This document shows positions 45,642 through 54,557 of a stretch of 64,000 nucleotides of DNA, one piece after another. Origin of the DNA: Actinomycetales bacterium (lineage in GTDB: Bacteria > Actinomycetota > Actinomycetes > Actinomycetales > Microbacteriaceae); assembly GCA_017308515.1 (NCBI GenBank), contig JAFKEN010000005.1:1-64000 (forward strand), written 5' to 3'. A model generated the notes under the pieces. The model saw only the letters and a program-made list of their open reading frames with translations, was not told the origin of the DNA and did no database searches. The translations under genes were made by a program, and so were the position numbers. Positions within the stretch are counted from its first letter, which is position 1, and every line of letters begins with the position of its first letter.

Positions 45642-47376
45642 CCTGTTGGGTCTCGAGGTCGTGGTCGAGGACGCGGCGGTAGCGGGCGGCGGCGTCGACG
45701 CTGATGCCGAAGAGGTCGGCGATGTGGCGGGTGTCGCCGCCGGTGGCTTGGATCTCTTGGATGATTCGGTCGTTGCGGAGGGCTTGGGCGGAGATCCCGG
45801 CCTTGTGCCAGGGAAACTGGTGTCCGGGCGGGCTGAGGCGTCCTGCGGTGAGCATGCTGACGAACAGGTGCGGGTTGAGGGTCCGCGGCCAGGTCGTCGC
45901 CCGCTGGTCGAGCCAGACGGCCAGGCGGGCCCGGACGGGTTCCGCGAGCGGGATCACCCGCCCGTCGGGAAGGGTGAGTCTGCCATCGACGATGTCGGTG
46001 AGTTGGATCTCGCGGACCTGGCCGCTGGTGAGGCCGTGGAACGCGACGATCGAGGTCGCGAGGGCGATGGCCGGGTCTTCGTGGTTCAGGACGGCGAGAA
46101 TCGTGTCGGTGTCGATCGGGAGCGGGATGCTCTCTCCGGAGTCGGTGAGAGGGATGCCCCGGGTGGGGTCGGCGAAGATGAGCTTGCGACCCTTGAGAAT
46201 ACTGAACAGGGTGCGGAATCCGCGCTCGGCCCAGTGTCGTTTTCCGCGCTCGGCGGGGAGGGCGTCGAGGATCATGTCCGTGGTGATCTCGGCGAGAGAG
46301 TGATGGCCGGCCGCCGCCCAGTCGGTGATGATCGGCGCGATGCCGAGGATCTGAATCTTCACCGTGGCGGGGTCGCGGGGTTTGCGTCGGGGCGGGGTGC
46401 GGCTGCCGTGGATCATGATGTCGAACCAGAGCTCGAGCTGGGTGCGCATCGTGGCGGGGAGGCTTGCGAACTTCCCGTCGAAGTAGCGGTCGATCGTCGG
46501 CACCCGGTCATCGATGAGGATGCCTGCAGCGTCGAGGACGTCGAGGGTGGAGACGACGTTCGCGTCGGCATCGTGGCGGCGAAGGCGGAGGACTTCGCTG
46601 GCTCTGATCGTGTTCGCGGCGGGGTTGAGGATCTGGAGCATCTTCAACGAGCGGCGGACCTGGTTCGTTTGCCGTTTCGACCAGCCAAAGCGTTCGGCAT
46701 GCTCGAACACGATCGTGTCAGTGCGGTAGGTCCAGTCGCGGGCCTGCTCGGCCGCCAAACGCCGCAGCACCTCGGGGTCGGGATCGACATCGAACAGGGC
46801 GGGCTGTTCGTAAGCGGCGGCCGCAGCCGCGGCGGCTTCGGCGTCAAGGATGATGCGGGAGGCGCGCAAGAGCTGCTTGGGCTGTTTCGGTTTGCGGGGT
46901 GCGGGGAGGTTCGCGAAGAAGAGTTGCTGGCCGGCGGTGAGCACGTCGTCGAGGTTCGGGGCGGTGCCCGCGGGGGCGACGCGGCGGGCGGATTCGAGGC
47001 AGAGGCGGCAGGCTCCCGTCTCTCCGATCGGGACGTGGCGGCCGCACCAGGCGCAGTCTCCGACCGGGTAGTGGCCTTGCCACCAGCGGCATTGCCAGCA
47101 TCGCCAGTTGTGGCGACGGTAGACGCCCCAGGCCAGGCAGTCTTTGCAGGCGCCGAGGTATTCCGGGCTGCCGGGATGGCATCTCTCGCAGAGTCCCTGG
47201 CTGAAATACGCCATCGACCCGCATCGTGAGCACGGTGGCGGGGCGAACGGTCCGCCAGGGAGGCAGGCGTAGCAGTAGTCGACGCGGGGCCGCACCCAGG
47301 CCACTCGGGCGACGCCGCAGCCGGTGCATTTCTCCGGTGGGCGCAACCTCGCAGTGGGGCCGGGCGCGGGGCTCAT
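45631..47376 (-). CDS. Degenerate tyrosine recombinase with eight N-terminal CxxC knuckles
   Basis: 581 residues. CxxC pairs occur at 17/20, 35/38, 49/52, 63/66, 77/80, 93/96, 108/111 and 123/126, spaced about 15 residues, enough for four zinc sites. The C-terminal third has the tyrosine-recombinase outline (FHGLTSGQVREIQLTDI; QALRNDR; DLFGISVDAAARYRRVL), but the first Arg is Thr, the HxxR His is Gln531 and the later His is Ile558; Arg534 and Tyr566 remain. It is likely catalytically inactive alone and may be a DNA-binding partner of the intact recombinase. Overlaps the XRE gene by 4 nt and arsR by 11 nt. Confidence 0.7.
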   Translation of the reverse strand: MSPAPGPTARLRPPEKCTGCGVARVAWVRPRVDYCYACLPGGPFAPPPCSRCGSMAYFSQGLCERCHPGSPEYLGACKDCLAWGVYRRHNWRCWQCRWWQGHYPVGDCAWCGRHVPIGETGACRLCLESARRVAPAGTAPNLDDVLTAGQQLFFANLPAPRKPKQPKQLLRASRIILDAEAAAAAAAAYEQPALFDVDPDPEVLRRLAAEQARDWTYRTDTIVFEHAERFGWSKRQTNQVRRSLKMLQILNPAANTIRASEVLRLRRHDADANVVSTLDVLDAAGILIDDRVPTIDRYFDGKFASLPATMRTQLELWFDIMIHGSRTPPRRKPRDPATVKIQILGIAPIITDWAAAGHHSLAEITTDMILDALPAERGKRHWAERGFRTLFSILKGRKLIFADPTRGIPLTDSGESIPLPIDTDTILAVLNHEDPAIALATSIVAFHGLTSGQVREIQLTDIVDGRLTLPDGRVIPLAEPVRARLAVWLDQRATTWPRTLNPHLFVSMLTAGRLSPPGHQFPWHKAGISAQALRNDRIIQEIQATGGDTRHIADLFGISVDAAARYRRVLDHDLETQQDVQ

Positions 47377-47699
47377 AGCGGTGGCTCTGGCCGGTTCCCG
47401 TTGAAGCGGGGCCGCACGATCGAAGGCGACCCGTTACTGGTCTGCTCCTCGATCTCGGCCTGGGGTTTGCGTGCGGCAGCGGCGGCAAGGTCCGCGGTCA
47501 GCAGATCACCGGGTGTGCAGTCCAGTACCGCGCAGATCACGTCGAGGTCATCCAGGCGCAGTGTGGTCGGGGTCGTCGTCCAGAGCTTCGACATCTTGCC
47601 GACGCTGATCTCCAGCCCGGCGTCGGCGAGCATCCGCCGCAGTTCCGAGGACTTCCAGATGCCGCGCTCGGCGGCGGCCATCCGTAGGTTCCATTTCAT
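47373..47699 (-). CDS. Small XRE-type HTH protein in recombinase module
   Basis: 108 residues. The HTH (about 1-70) reads MKWNLRMAAAERGIWKSSEL, then LEISVGKMSKLWTTTPTTLRLDDLDVICAVLDCTPGDLL, typical of Cro/XRE proteins of mobile elements. A Lys/Glu/Pro-rich tail follows. The start ATG at 47699 is 4 nt after the recombinase stop, and its own end overlaps the next start (ATGA). It is probably a regulator or directionality factor of the recombinases. Confidence 0.75.
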   Translation of the reverse strand: MKWNLRMAAAERGIWKSSELRRMLADAGLEISVGKMSKLWTTTPTTLRLDDLDVICAVLDCTPGDLLTADLAAAAARKPQAEIEEQTSNGSPSIVRPRFNGNRPEPPL

Positions 47700-47703
47700 G
47701 GGT

Positions 47704-48783
47704 TCACGCCCTCCCTCCGAATCGGGTCTCCAGACGCCGGTTCGCGTTGAGCCATGCCTGTTCGACGTGGTCGCTGGAGACGTGAATGTACCGGGTCGTC
47801 GTGGAGAGCCACTCGTGTCCGAGGACCTCCTGGATCGCTTTGAGGTCCATGCCCGCCCCATAAAGCGACGACGCGCAGTAGTGCCGCAGAACGTGCGGGG
47901 TCATCCGGCCCACCCATGCCGGGAGGAACACCGCCGTCTGTGCTTTCAGGCCCTGCCGCAGCACGTCGTCGCTGGCCCGCTGGCAGCGGTGCAACTCGGC
48001 GTCGAACCGTTCCGAGGGGATCATCGGCGCATCCGGGTCTTCCCAGTCCGGGCCGAACAGATGGCGCACCTCAGCGAGCCACCAATCGATCAGGCGGTCC
48101 GTGCCGTTGATCGCCGGAACCAGCCGCGGCTTCGCACCGCGACCACGAGACCCCTTCCCGAACCGGACATGCAGCTTCCCGAACTCACCCAGGTCCGGCC
48201 GCCAATCGCGGATGTCGAGCTTCGCTGACTCGCTGATCCGCAACCCCAGCCTGCGCCAGAGCGATGCGGCGAAGTAGTCGCGGGCTGCGGGCAGGAATTT
48301 CCTCGCGCTCGACAGTGAACTCCGCCAGCCCGCGAACAGCACCTCCACCTCAGCATCCGACGGAGGCACCCGAACCCGGCCCAACGAGTTGCCCGACTGC
48401 CGGTTGAACTCGTCGATCGGCTGCTCCAGCACGAACCCCGTCAACGCATGAACGTCCGCCTGATACCGAGTGATCGCGAAGTCGTAGAACTGGGCCAGCG
48501 CACCCGCTTTCCCCGCCCGAGTGCTCACCGCTCGACCCGCGCGACGCAGCCCCGACAAGAACCGGTCAGCGTCACCCGGTCCAGCCGTCCACAACGGTTC
48601 CACCAGGATCTGCCGGAACTCGAACACCGTCGCTCGCGCCGCGAGGATATGCGCGTCCGTCAGCCCCGCAGCCGCCATCGCCAGCGCGTACTGATCGACG
48701 ATCTCCTGCTCGAAGTCCGCCGCGTCCTGCTCGTCACGGAGCCCACGCGCGGTGCCGATGCTCCGCACTGCAGCGAGTCTCAT
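47704..48783 (-). CDS. Tyrosine recombinase/integrase of the cassette
   Basis: 359 residues with a complete catalytic set: Arg182 (LGLRISES), a Lys near 210, His297 and Arg300 (TPHVLRHYCAS), His323 (LGHEWLSTTT) and nucleophile Tyr332 (TRYIHV). The N-terminal half is a SAM-like core-binding domain. The start lies about 50 nt from the right direct repeat, the usual position of an integrase beside its attachment site. It begins a five-gene minus-strand run ending in the zinc exporter. Confidence 0.88.
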   Translation of the reverse strand: MRLAAVRSIGTARGLRDEQDAADFEQEIVDQYALAMAAAGLTDAHILAARATVFEFRQILVEPLWTAGPGDADRFLSGLRRAGRAVSTRAGKAGALAQFYDFAITRYQADVHALTGFVLEQPIDEFNRQSGNSLGRVRVPPSDAEVEVLFAGWRSSLSSARKFLPAARDYFAASLWRRLGLRISESAKLDIRDWRPDLGEFGKLHVRFGKGSRGRGAKPRLVPAINGTDRLIDWWLAEVRHLFGPDWEDPDAPMIPSERFDAELHRCQRASDDVLRQGLKAQTAVFLPAWVGRMTPHVLRHYCASSLYGAGMDLKAIQEVLGHEWLSTTTRYIHVSSDHVEQAWLNANRRLETRFGGRA

Positions 48784-48933
48784 GACCCCGCCAGTTCACG
48801 AACATCACCCATGCATCAACAATACGTCGCTTCTTTCACGAATCGTGAACTTTTTTGTGAATCTATGCAAGCGGTGGGAGCCCAGCGCACCTCTCAACTA
48901 TGAGAGATCAACGCGTGATGCCCGTGCGCAAAC
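48784..48933. other. Right end of cassette: attachment region and promoter
   Basis: 150 nt. It contains the right direct repeat (48835-48850), extra half-copies of the same arm (GTTCACGAAC at 48794-48803 and GTGAATC at 48857-48863) and, outside, a CTCTCA/TGAGAG hairpin (48891-48906). The repeated half-arms look like recombinase binding sites. The promoter of the recombinase operon must lie here, reading leftward. Confidence 0.5.
48835..48850. repeat. Right direct repeat / presumed attachment site of the cassette
   Basis: TTCACGAATCGTGAAC, identical to 44120-44135 and in the same orientation, 4715 bp away. It is followed by a T-run and another GTGAA half-site. Confidence 0.75.
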
Positions 48934-49764
48934 TCACGGCAGTTGGGACACCGGGGTGAGCGCTCCGGGGTCATCGTCGTCGGGCCGAGCGTGACCATCC
49001 GTCAGGTGAAAGGCATCTTTGATTCGCTCGCTGCGGATCGGCATGTACACACCATCGACGACTGCGCCGCCGCCAAACATCTGCATGAACTGTGCTGATG
49101 CACGCTCGTTCAGGATCGAGGGATTCGCTTCGATCATCCGGTTGATCCGATCGGTCACCTCCGGAGACGCGAGCTGTTCCATTGCCCGTTGAAGCTCAGC
49201 AAGTTCTCGCTGATCTTCCAGTCGCGCATTCGACAGGATCTGGCGCTGCTCCGCAATGAAGGCCGAGGCGGCCAGCATGGCCAAGAGGCGCTGCTGCGCC
49301 TCTTCGGTGCTCATGCTGGCGCGGTTGTCGTCGATCGCTGACTCGATTGCCTTCGACACATCAGCTGGCTCAGCCTCCGCGAGCTCGGTGAGCGCGAGGG
49401 TGGGCGAAAGCCTCGCAGAAGGCTCAAAGGTGGACTTCTTCTTGAAGAGCCGCTTGATCCCAGGCCAAGCCGTGTCGAGCCACCATGCCTTGACGTGAGG
49501 CGCGGCGGCGATGGCGATGGCAACCAGTGCCGCAGCGATCAGTTCTCCGAGCTCCTCGGCGCGGCGGCGATCCTCATCACTCAGGCCCGACGGCTCGTAG
49601 TCCTGTTCATCGCTGTAGTCCGATTCGTCGTCCGGAATGAAGGTTGCGTGCCCCTTCACATGGCCGCCCGCGGGGTCATACAGGTTCTGGCTGAGTCCGC
49701 CGTCAGCCCGCTGCCCAGGGGTGAAGTCGTCGTCGTAGACGTACTTGCCCCGAATCTCCGCCAT
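48934..49764 (-). CDS. Hypothetical protein with one membrane helix
   Basis: 276 residues, not recognised. Acidic, probably disordered N-terminus (DDESDYSDEQDYEPSGLSDE), one hydrophobic helix (LIAAALVAIAIAAAPHVKAWW at about 72-92), then a basic stretch KRLFKKKS and a helical C-terminal part with LAMLAASAFIAEQRQILSNA. ATG at 49764. It is the only minus-strand gene of the conjugative element outside the cassette and is divergent from the gene at 49825. It could be an accessory or surface-exclusion factor; this is a guess. Confidence 0.55.
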   Translation of the reverse strand: MAEIRGKYVYDDDFTPGQRADGGLSQNLYDPAGGHVKGHATFIPDDESDYSDEQDYEPSGLSDEDRRRAEELGELIAAALVAIAIAAAPHVKAWWLDTAWPGIKRLFKKKSTFEPSARLSPTLALTELAEAEPADVSKAIESAIDDNRASMSTEEAQQRLLAMLAASAFIAEQRQILSNARLEDQRELAELQRAMEQLASPEVTDRINRMIEANPSILNERASAQFMQMFGGGAVVDGVYMPIRSERIKDAFHLTDGHARPDDDDPGALTPVSQLP

Positions 49765-49824
49765 GCCCAACAACAGTACAGAGAGGCACCGACGCGCACG
49801 GGCGCAGAACCACACCTGACTGCC

Positions 49825-50322
49825 ATGAACCGTCACGCGCGCCCATCCGGCAGTCCGATCAAGGCATTCGTCACGGTCGTGATCCGCGGCGAGGCCGATG
49901 TGGAGATTCGCGTCGATGGACGCCTCTACATCGCCGGCCCGATCAGCCGCAGCGCCGTGCCCGGGATGGTGAAGGCAATCTGCGAGGAGCTGCAGACGCA
50001 CCTCGACGTCGTCGTCACTGAGACCGACGGCTCACAGGCCAGCTTCGAGGTGTTCTACCGGCGTGAGTCACGGTTCGCTCCACCAGCGGAGGAAGTTCCG
50101 ACTCCGCCACCACCGCGGGCGATCTCACCGTTCGTGATCACGGCGGATGGATTCATCCCCGGCGAAGACGTGGACGTCGCAGTCGTCTTCAGGAGCGGCT
50201 CGGTCGACGGTGACGGCGTGGCTCGTGGGCTCATCGATCCACGTCAGCTCGGGGACGGAGTCCGAGCGGTGATCCTCTTCGGGAACGTCTCCGGCACCGT
50301 GCACCGGGAGTCGATCGAATGA
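49825..50322 (+). CDS. Hypothetical protein coupled to the conjugation ATPase
   Basis: 165 residues, not recognised. The first half is a small beta-rich domain (VTVVIRGEADVEIRVDGRLY), a Pro-rich linker follows (PTPPPPRAISP), and the second half contains VEDVDVAVVF-like beta segments (GEDVDVAVVFRSGS). The start ATG at 49825 gives the compact domain. It overlaps the coupling-protein gene by 4 nt (ATGA), which ties it to conjugation. Its equivalents sit before TraG/VirD4 genes in related elements (inference). Confidence 0.6.
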   Translation: MNRHARPSGSPIKAFVTVVIRGEADVEIRVDGRLYIAGPISRSAVPGMVKAICEELQTHLDVVVTETDGSQASFEVFYRRESRFAPPAEEVPTPPPPRAISPFVITADGFIPGEDVDVAVVFRSGSVDGDGVARGLIDPRQLGDGVRAVILFGNVSGTVHRESIE

Positions 50323-52112
50323 GTTCCCCGAATCCTCGCGGCACCAACGACCAGGTCACCAACATCGCGCTGCTCGCTCTGGCTGGCGGTGTCGTGATCT
50401 TCGCCGCACTTCGTGCGGCAGGCTCGATCACCGCCTGGCTGAGCGGATTGCCAGAGCCGTCGGGCGGCCTCGCCGCGGGACTGAACGTTGTCACCGATCC
50501 CCTGAATCCAGGTGCCGCGCTCGGCGCGCCCGGGCTCAACCCAGTCTTGTACTGGGTCGTCGCGTCGGTGCTCGTGATTGTCCCGATCGTCCTCGCGGCC
50601 TGGCTCTGGATGAGGTGGCGCTCCAGGAGGAAGAAGCCGAAGGACGTGCACCTCATCGAGGGCGTCGCGACGGGGACCGAGGTGTCGGCCGCGGCGGGTC
50701 GAAAGGCCCTGCTCTCCCGGGCACAACGACTGCGGCCGTCGCTGACTCGGGCCGATGCGAAGCCCGAGCACGTCGGGTACCTGATCGGACGCGCCGCAGG
50801 CCAGCAGGTCTGGGCGACGGTCGAGGACTCCTTCCTGCTCATCGGCCCGCCCCGCCAGGGCAAGGGTCTCCACATCGTCATCAACGCGATCCTCGACTCG
50901 CCCGGCCCAGTCATCACCACGTCGACTCGTCCCGACAACCTCGCCGTGACCTTCCGGGCCCGGGAGCGGCGCGGGCCGGTCGCGGTCTTCGACCCGCAGC
51001 ACCTCGCGCCCGGTGTCCCGTCCGGATTGCGGTGGTCGCCCGTGCGAGGCTGCGAGGACGCGTTCACGGCCATGGTCCGCGCCGAGGGGCTGGCGTCATC
51101 GGCCGGCTTCGGCAGTGTCGAGACAGGTGGCTTCTGGCAGGGGAAGACCGCCGAGGTCCTTCACTGCCTGCTGCACGCCGCAGCAATCGACGGTCGCGAC
51201 GCCCGAACCCTCTTCCAATGGGCGCACTCACCGACTGCGGCGCGAGACGCGGTGCGGATCCTGTCGAACTCGCCGTACGCAGTCGAAGGCTGGGCTGACG
51301 AGCTCGAGCAGTCGATCAACTCGGACCCGAAGTCACGGGACTCGATCTGGCTCGGCGTCGGCCTCGCCTTCAAGGGTCTTGCAGACCCCCGGGTGATGGA
51401 CGCTGTCACCCCACGAGAAGACGAGCTCTTCGATCCGGAGCCGTTCCTCCGCGAGAACGGCACGCTCTACCTGCTCGGGACAGCGGAAGGCGCGGGTGCT
51501 TCCGGCGCGCTTGTCGCGGCGTTCATCGAGGATGTCGTCCGGGTGGCCAAGGTGCTCGCGAACGACAGCACGAAGTTCCGCCTCGACCCGCCCCTGCTCC
51601 TGGCCCTCGATGAGATCGGGAACCTCGCGCCGTTGCCGAGCCTTCCGCTACTGATGGCGGAGGGCGGCGGGTCCGGCATCACTGCGATGCCGGTGCTCCA
51701 ATCCCTCGCCCAGGCACGAACCCAGTGGGGCCAGGACAAGGCTGGCATCATCTGGGGCGCGTCGATCGTGAAGATCGTCCTCGGGGGGCTCGCCGAAGCG
51801 AAGGACCTCACCGACCTGCGGATCATGTTCGGAGAGCGGGATGAAGAGACCGAGAACGTGTCCATGGACCACTTCGGCAACAAGTCGTATCAGCGCTCTC
51901 TGCGGAAGGTGCCGATCCTCCCCGAGGACACGATCCGCACGATGCCCTTTGGCACGGGGATCGTCATGCTCCGATCGACCCGGCCGATGATCACGGATCT
52001 GCGCAAGTGGACTGAGCGGCCCGACGCGACGCAGCTCGAGACGGACGCGGACGATGTCGAGTCGCTGATCCGCAATGCGTCGAAGCGGCCAGTGGTGCCA
52101 CCGCGCACCTGA
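50319..52112 (+). CDS. TraG/VirD4-type conjugation coupling ATPase
   Basis: 597 residues. Two N-terminal membrane helices (about 15-33 and 75-97), Walker A GPPRQGKG (176-183), Walker B LLLALDEIGNLAPLP and the TraM-recognition-like C-terminal segment (MPVLQSLAQARTQWGQDKAG, MFGERDEETENVS). It brings DNA substrates to the secretion channel. It is the only coupling protein in the element and normally needs a relaxase partner, which is missing here. Confidence 0.88.
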   Translation: MSSPNPRGTNDQVTNIALLALAGGVVIFAALRAAGSITAWLSGLPEPSGGLAAGLNVVTDPLNPGAALGAPGLNPVLYWVVASVLVIVPIVLAAWLWMRWRSRRKKPKDVHLIEGVATGTEVSAAAGRKALLSRAQRLRPSLTRADAKPEHVGYLIGRAAGQQVWATVEDSFLLIGPPRQGKGLHIVINAILDSPGPVITTSTRPDNLAVTFRARERRGPVAVFDPQHLAPGVPSGLRWSPVRGCEDAFTAMVRAEGLASSAGFGSVETGGFWQGKTAEVLHCLLHAAAIDGRDARTLFQWAHSPTAARDAVRILSNSPYAVEGWADELEQSINSDPKSRDSIWLGVGLAFKGLADPRVMDAVTPREDELFDPEPFLRENGTLYLLGTAEGAGASGALVAAFIEDVVRVAKVLANDSTKFRLDPPLLLALDEIGNLAPLPSLPLLMAEGGGSGITAMPVLQSLAQARTQWGQDKAGIIWGASIVKIVLGGLAEAKDLTDLRIMFGERDEETENVSMDHFGNKSYQRSLRKVPILPEDTIRTMPFGTGIVMLRSTRPMITDLRKWTERPDATQLETDADDVESLIRNASKRPVVPPRT

Positions 52113-52173
52113 CCTGTGGGGAGCGGGCGAGTGTCCGCAGCAGATCCCCGCAAGTCAGGAATGGGGTCCGCAC

Positions 52174-52752
52174 ATGGATATCAAGACGCAGCAGTCGACG
52201 TCCGGCTTCATCGTCGGCGATCTCCGCATGCAGCAGACCAAGACGGGAGAGCCGATGCTCACCGTCCGGGTTGGCCAGGAGCGGTTCGAGGCGGCCGAGG
52301 GCGGCGGGTTCAAGCAGCTCGAGAGCCACTTCTTCAACATCGTCCAGTACGGCAAGTCCGCCGAGCGCACCTTCGCCCAGTTCAAGCCCGGGGACCGGTT
52401 CGTCGCCGAGGGCTACGCGCGCGACTTCGAGTTCACCGGGCGCGAGGGCGACCAGATCACCGGCCAGGAGTTCGTCGTCAAGAAGATCGGGCATGACACC
52501 GCCTGGACGCGGTACGTCGTCGACCGGGAGCCGCGCACGCCCTCCGCCGAGCGTGGGACGCCAGCGGTCGAGCGTCAGGGACCGTCGCGGGAAGAGCCGT
52601 CCGCGCCCGATGCGGAGCCTTCTCCGTCGGCATCCGAGAAGTCCCGCTCCCCGCGCTCGAAGAAGGCCGCTGAGGCCGAGTCGGTCGAAGTCGATCCCGG
52701 CTCCATCGAGTCGCCGGCCCTGCAGTCGGTCGGCGCCGAAATCCCCTTCTGA
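52174..52752 (+). CDS. Single-stranded DNA-binding protein (SSB)
   Basis: 192 residues. An OB-fold at about 1-115 (FIVGDLRMQQTKTGEPMLTVRVG, FFNIVQYGKSAERTFAQFKPGDRFVAEG) followed by a disordered Ser/Pro/Glu-rich tail ending GAEIPF; the acidic-hydrophobic tip matches the SSB C-terminus (DDDIPF type). It protects transferred single strands. It differs from housekeeping SSB and belongs to the element. Confidence 0.85.
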   Translation: MDIKTQQSTSGFIVGDLRMQQTKTGEPMLTVRVGQERFEAAEGGGFKQLESHFFNIVQYGKSAERTFAQFKPGDRFVAEGYARDFEFTGREGDQITGQEFVVKKIGHDTAWTRYVVDREPRTPSAERGTPAVERQGPSREEPSAPDAEPSPSASEKSRSPRSKKAAEAESVEVDPGSIESPALQSVGAEIPF

Positions 52753-52761
52753 GGTGTGGGG

Positions 52762-53409
52762 ATGAGCGACGATACGCGCGAACCGGACAATCCGATTGTC
52801 GTCGAACCCGGCCCCGACGACATCGCCGAGGTCAATCCGGAACTCGACATGCAGGACGATGACTGGACACCGGGTGAGCCGCTGTACTACCACTCAGTCC
52901 TCACAGAGCCGGAGCCGGAGCAGCCGCCGACGAAGGCGAATGCCTTCCAATGGGGCCTGCTCACTGCGGCGGAACTCGAGCACGAGCTGCTCCTGCTCAA
53001 CGCGTGGGTGAACTGGCTCCGGATCGAGTTCGCACTGCCCGCCGCTGTGGTGCCGCCGCTGTGGCATCGGCACCGGCCCCTCCTGCAGGAGCTCTCGGCG
53101 CTGCACCTGTACCACCGGCACAGCTACGCGACGACGGCACAGCTCACCCAGCCGCTGGCGTGGATGAAGGAGTTCGCCGCAGCGCAGGGCCGCCTGCGCG
53201 AGTGGGTCAACATCATCGGCACCAAGCTCGACCGAGATCGGCCGATGCGGCAGACCACCTGGCCAGGCGAAGACCCGTGGGACGACCCGCAGGAGTACAA
53301 GGTCACTGACCGCGAGGCCGACTTCAAGGCGTTCGTCACCGAGGCGGTGCTTCGGCGGGAGGCGCTGGACCGGGCCGACGAGGAGATTCGCCGTGGGCCC
53401 CGCAAATGA
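52762..53409 (+). CDS. Hypothetical protein of the conjugative element
   Basis: 215 residues from the ATG at 52762 (a GTG at 52756 would add two). Acidic N-terminus, then helical segments including AFQWGLLTAAELEHELLLLN, WVNWLRIEF and LWHRHRPLLQELSALHLYHR. No family recognised. Trp/His-rich helices suggest a globular soluble protein. The end overlaps the next gene by 17 nt. It occupies the position where relaxosome genes would be expected. Confidence 0.55.
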   Translation: MSDDTREPDNPIVVEPGPDDIAEVNPELDMQDDDWTPGEPLYYHSVLTEPEPEQPPTKANAFQWGLLTAAELEHELLLLNAWVNWLRIEFALPAAVVPPLWHRHRPLLQELSALHLYHRHSYATTAQLTQPLAWMKEFAAAQGRLREWVNIIGTKLDRDRPMRQTTWPGEDPWDDPQEYKVTDREADFKAFVTEAVLRREALDRADEEIRRGPRK

Positions 53410-54280
53410 CCGGGAGCGCGAGCTGCAGCAGAAGCGCGATACCGAGCGCGCCCGCAGAGAACGCCTGAGGCGTCAGGAAGCGGCCCGCGACAAGAACCGC
53501 GAGCGGGTCAAGGCGTGGGCCGCCGCCAACCCCGACAAGGTGAAGGCGCGACGCGAAGCATGGAAAGCGAAGAACGCTGACCGCCAGCGGGAGCACGCCC
53601 GGAACTACTACCACCGGCATCTCGACGAGCGGCGCGCCGCAGCCCGAGCACAGAACGCAAAGCGCCGCGAAGACCCCGAGGTTCGCGAGACGGAACGCGA
53701 GTACCGGGCCAGCCGGCGGGACGTCCTGAACGAGCAGCAGAACGCCCGCCGCTCCGAGCCGGAGGCCCGAGAACGCCACAACCAGGAACAGAACATCCGG
53801 CGGAAGGTGGATCGCCGGCTGCACAAGCTCGGTCTGCCGCCGCGACCGAAGCATCGCTGGACGATCGACGAGCGACTGGAGATGGAGCGTGAGCAAGCCG
53901 CGGCGGCGAAGCGGCGCTGGACGAAGTCCGACGTCGCCAAGCTGCAGGAGGAGGCAGCAGCCATCCGAGGCGAGGCGTACTGGGCCTCCCCCGATCGCTT
54001 CCAAGTGAAGCTCGAAGCGCGGATCCAAGCCGACCTTGATCGACCGAAGCGACTCGCTGCCGCCGTGGACGCATTGCTCGATGGCCGCGAAGGTAGTCGG
54101 CTTCGCGAGGAAGTCCGCATGGACTCGATCGCCCGCCAACTCCGCGGAGCCGATCCCTACCCGGACCCGAGCCTGGAAGCGCGTCGTCGGGCCGCGGAGC
54201 TCATCATCGAGCGGGCGCAGCAGGTCCAGGCGCCGGAGGCCGTCGAGCCTCCCGACGAGCGAGGGCTGCGGATCGCATGA
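53393..54280 (+). CDS. Highly charged repeat-containing protein
   Basis: 295 residues from a GTG start. The first 140 residues are almost all Arg/Lys/Glu/Ala with loose repeats of about 20 residues (VKAWAAANPDKVKARREAWK, then NADRQREHARNYYHRHLDER), which predict long helices that could bind nucleic acid. The C-terminal half has HRWTIDERLEMEREQAAAAK and is also helical. No family assigned. It may be a DNA-binding relaxosome protein; this is only inferred from place and charge. Confidence 0.55.
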   Translation: MGPANDRERELQQKRDTERARRERLRRQEAARDKNRERVKAWAAANPDKVKARREAWKAKNADRQREHARNYYHRHLDERRAAARAQNAKRREDPEVRETEREYRASRRDVLNEQQNARRSEPEARERHNQEQNIRRKVDRRLHKLGLPPRPKHRWTIDERLEMEREQAAAAKRRWTKSDVAKLQEEAAAIRGEAYWASPDRFQVKLEARIQADLDRPKRLAAAVDALLDGREGSRLREEVRMDSIARQLRGADPYPDPSLEARRRAAELIIERAQQVQAPEAVEPPDERGLRIA

Positions 54281-54444
54281 CTGGAAAGCCCGAGCGGACG
54301 TACCGGCTACGCGCCGTCGAGCGCGGCAATCCCGACGTGCAACGACTCCTCGAGGTGATGATCCGGCTGGCGATTCAGCGGCGAGAACTCGCCCGCGTGA
54401 CGCAGCAGGCGGCTCCCCTGGCACCATCCGGACGCCGAAGTTAG
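54277..54444 (+). CDS. Small basic protein
   Basis: 55 residues starting in the ATGA overlap with the preceding stop: MTGKPERTYRLRAVERGNPD, then a helix VQRLLEVMIRLAIQRREL, ending SGRRS. The overlap and steady codon use support translation. No family recognised; a small nucleic-acid-binding partner is possible. Confidence 0.55.
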   Translation: MTGKPERTYRLRAVERGNPDVQRLLEVMIRLAIQRRELARVTQQAAPLAPSGRRS

Positions 54445-54447
54445 AAT
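54418..54447 (+). promoter_or_regulatory. Candidate promoter of the serine recombinase
   Basis: CTGGCA (54418-54423), 18 nt, then TAGAAT (54442-54447), about 165 nt before the recombinase start. The -10 match is good and the -35 weak. The long 5' leader then includes the inverted repeat at 54558-54601. Confidence 0.4.
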
Positions 54448-54557
54448 CTCAATACCGCCGGGCAGCCGTGCGGGGACATCAGAGGGCGCTCTCAAGTCAC
54501 TGAGCGCATCAAGTCGGTCTCGACGCTAACCACTGTCGGTCGACGCCCAATCGGGTA

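Noticed and set aside
48448-48903. A 151-residue plus-strand frame covering the cassette's right end
   Set aside because: Mostly antisense to the tyrosine recombinase; only its last 20 or so codons are of interest, as the possible original VirB4 C-terminus.
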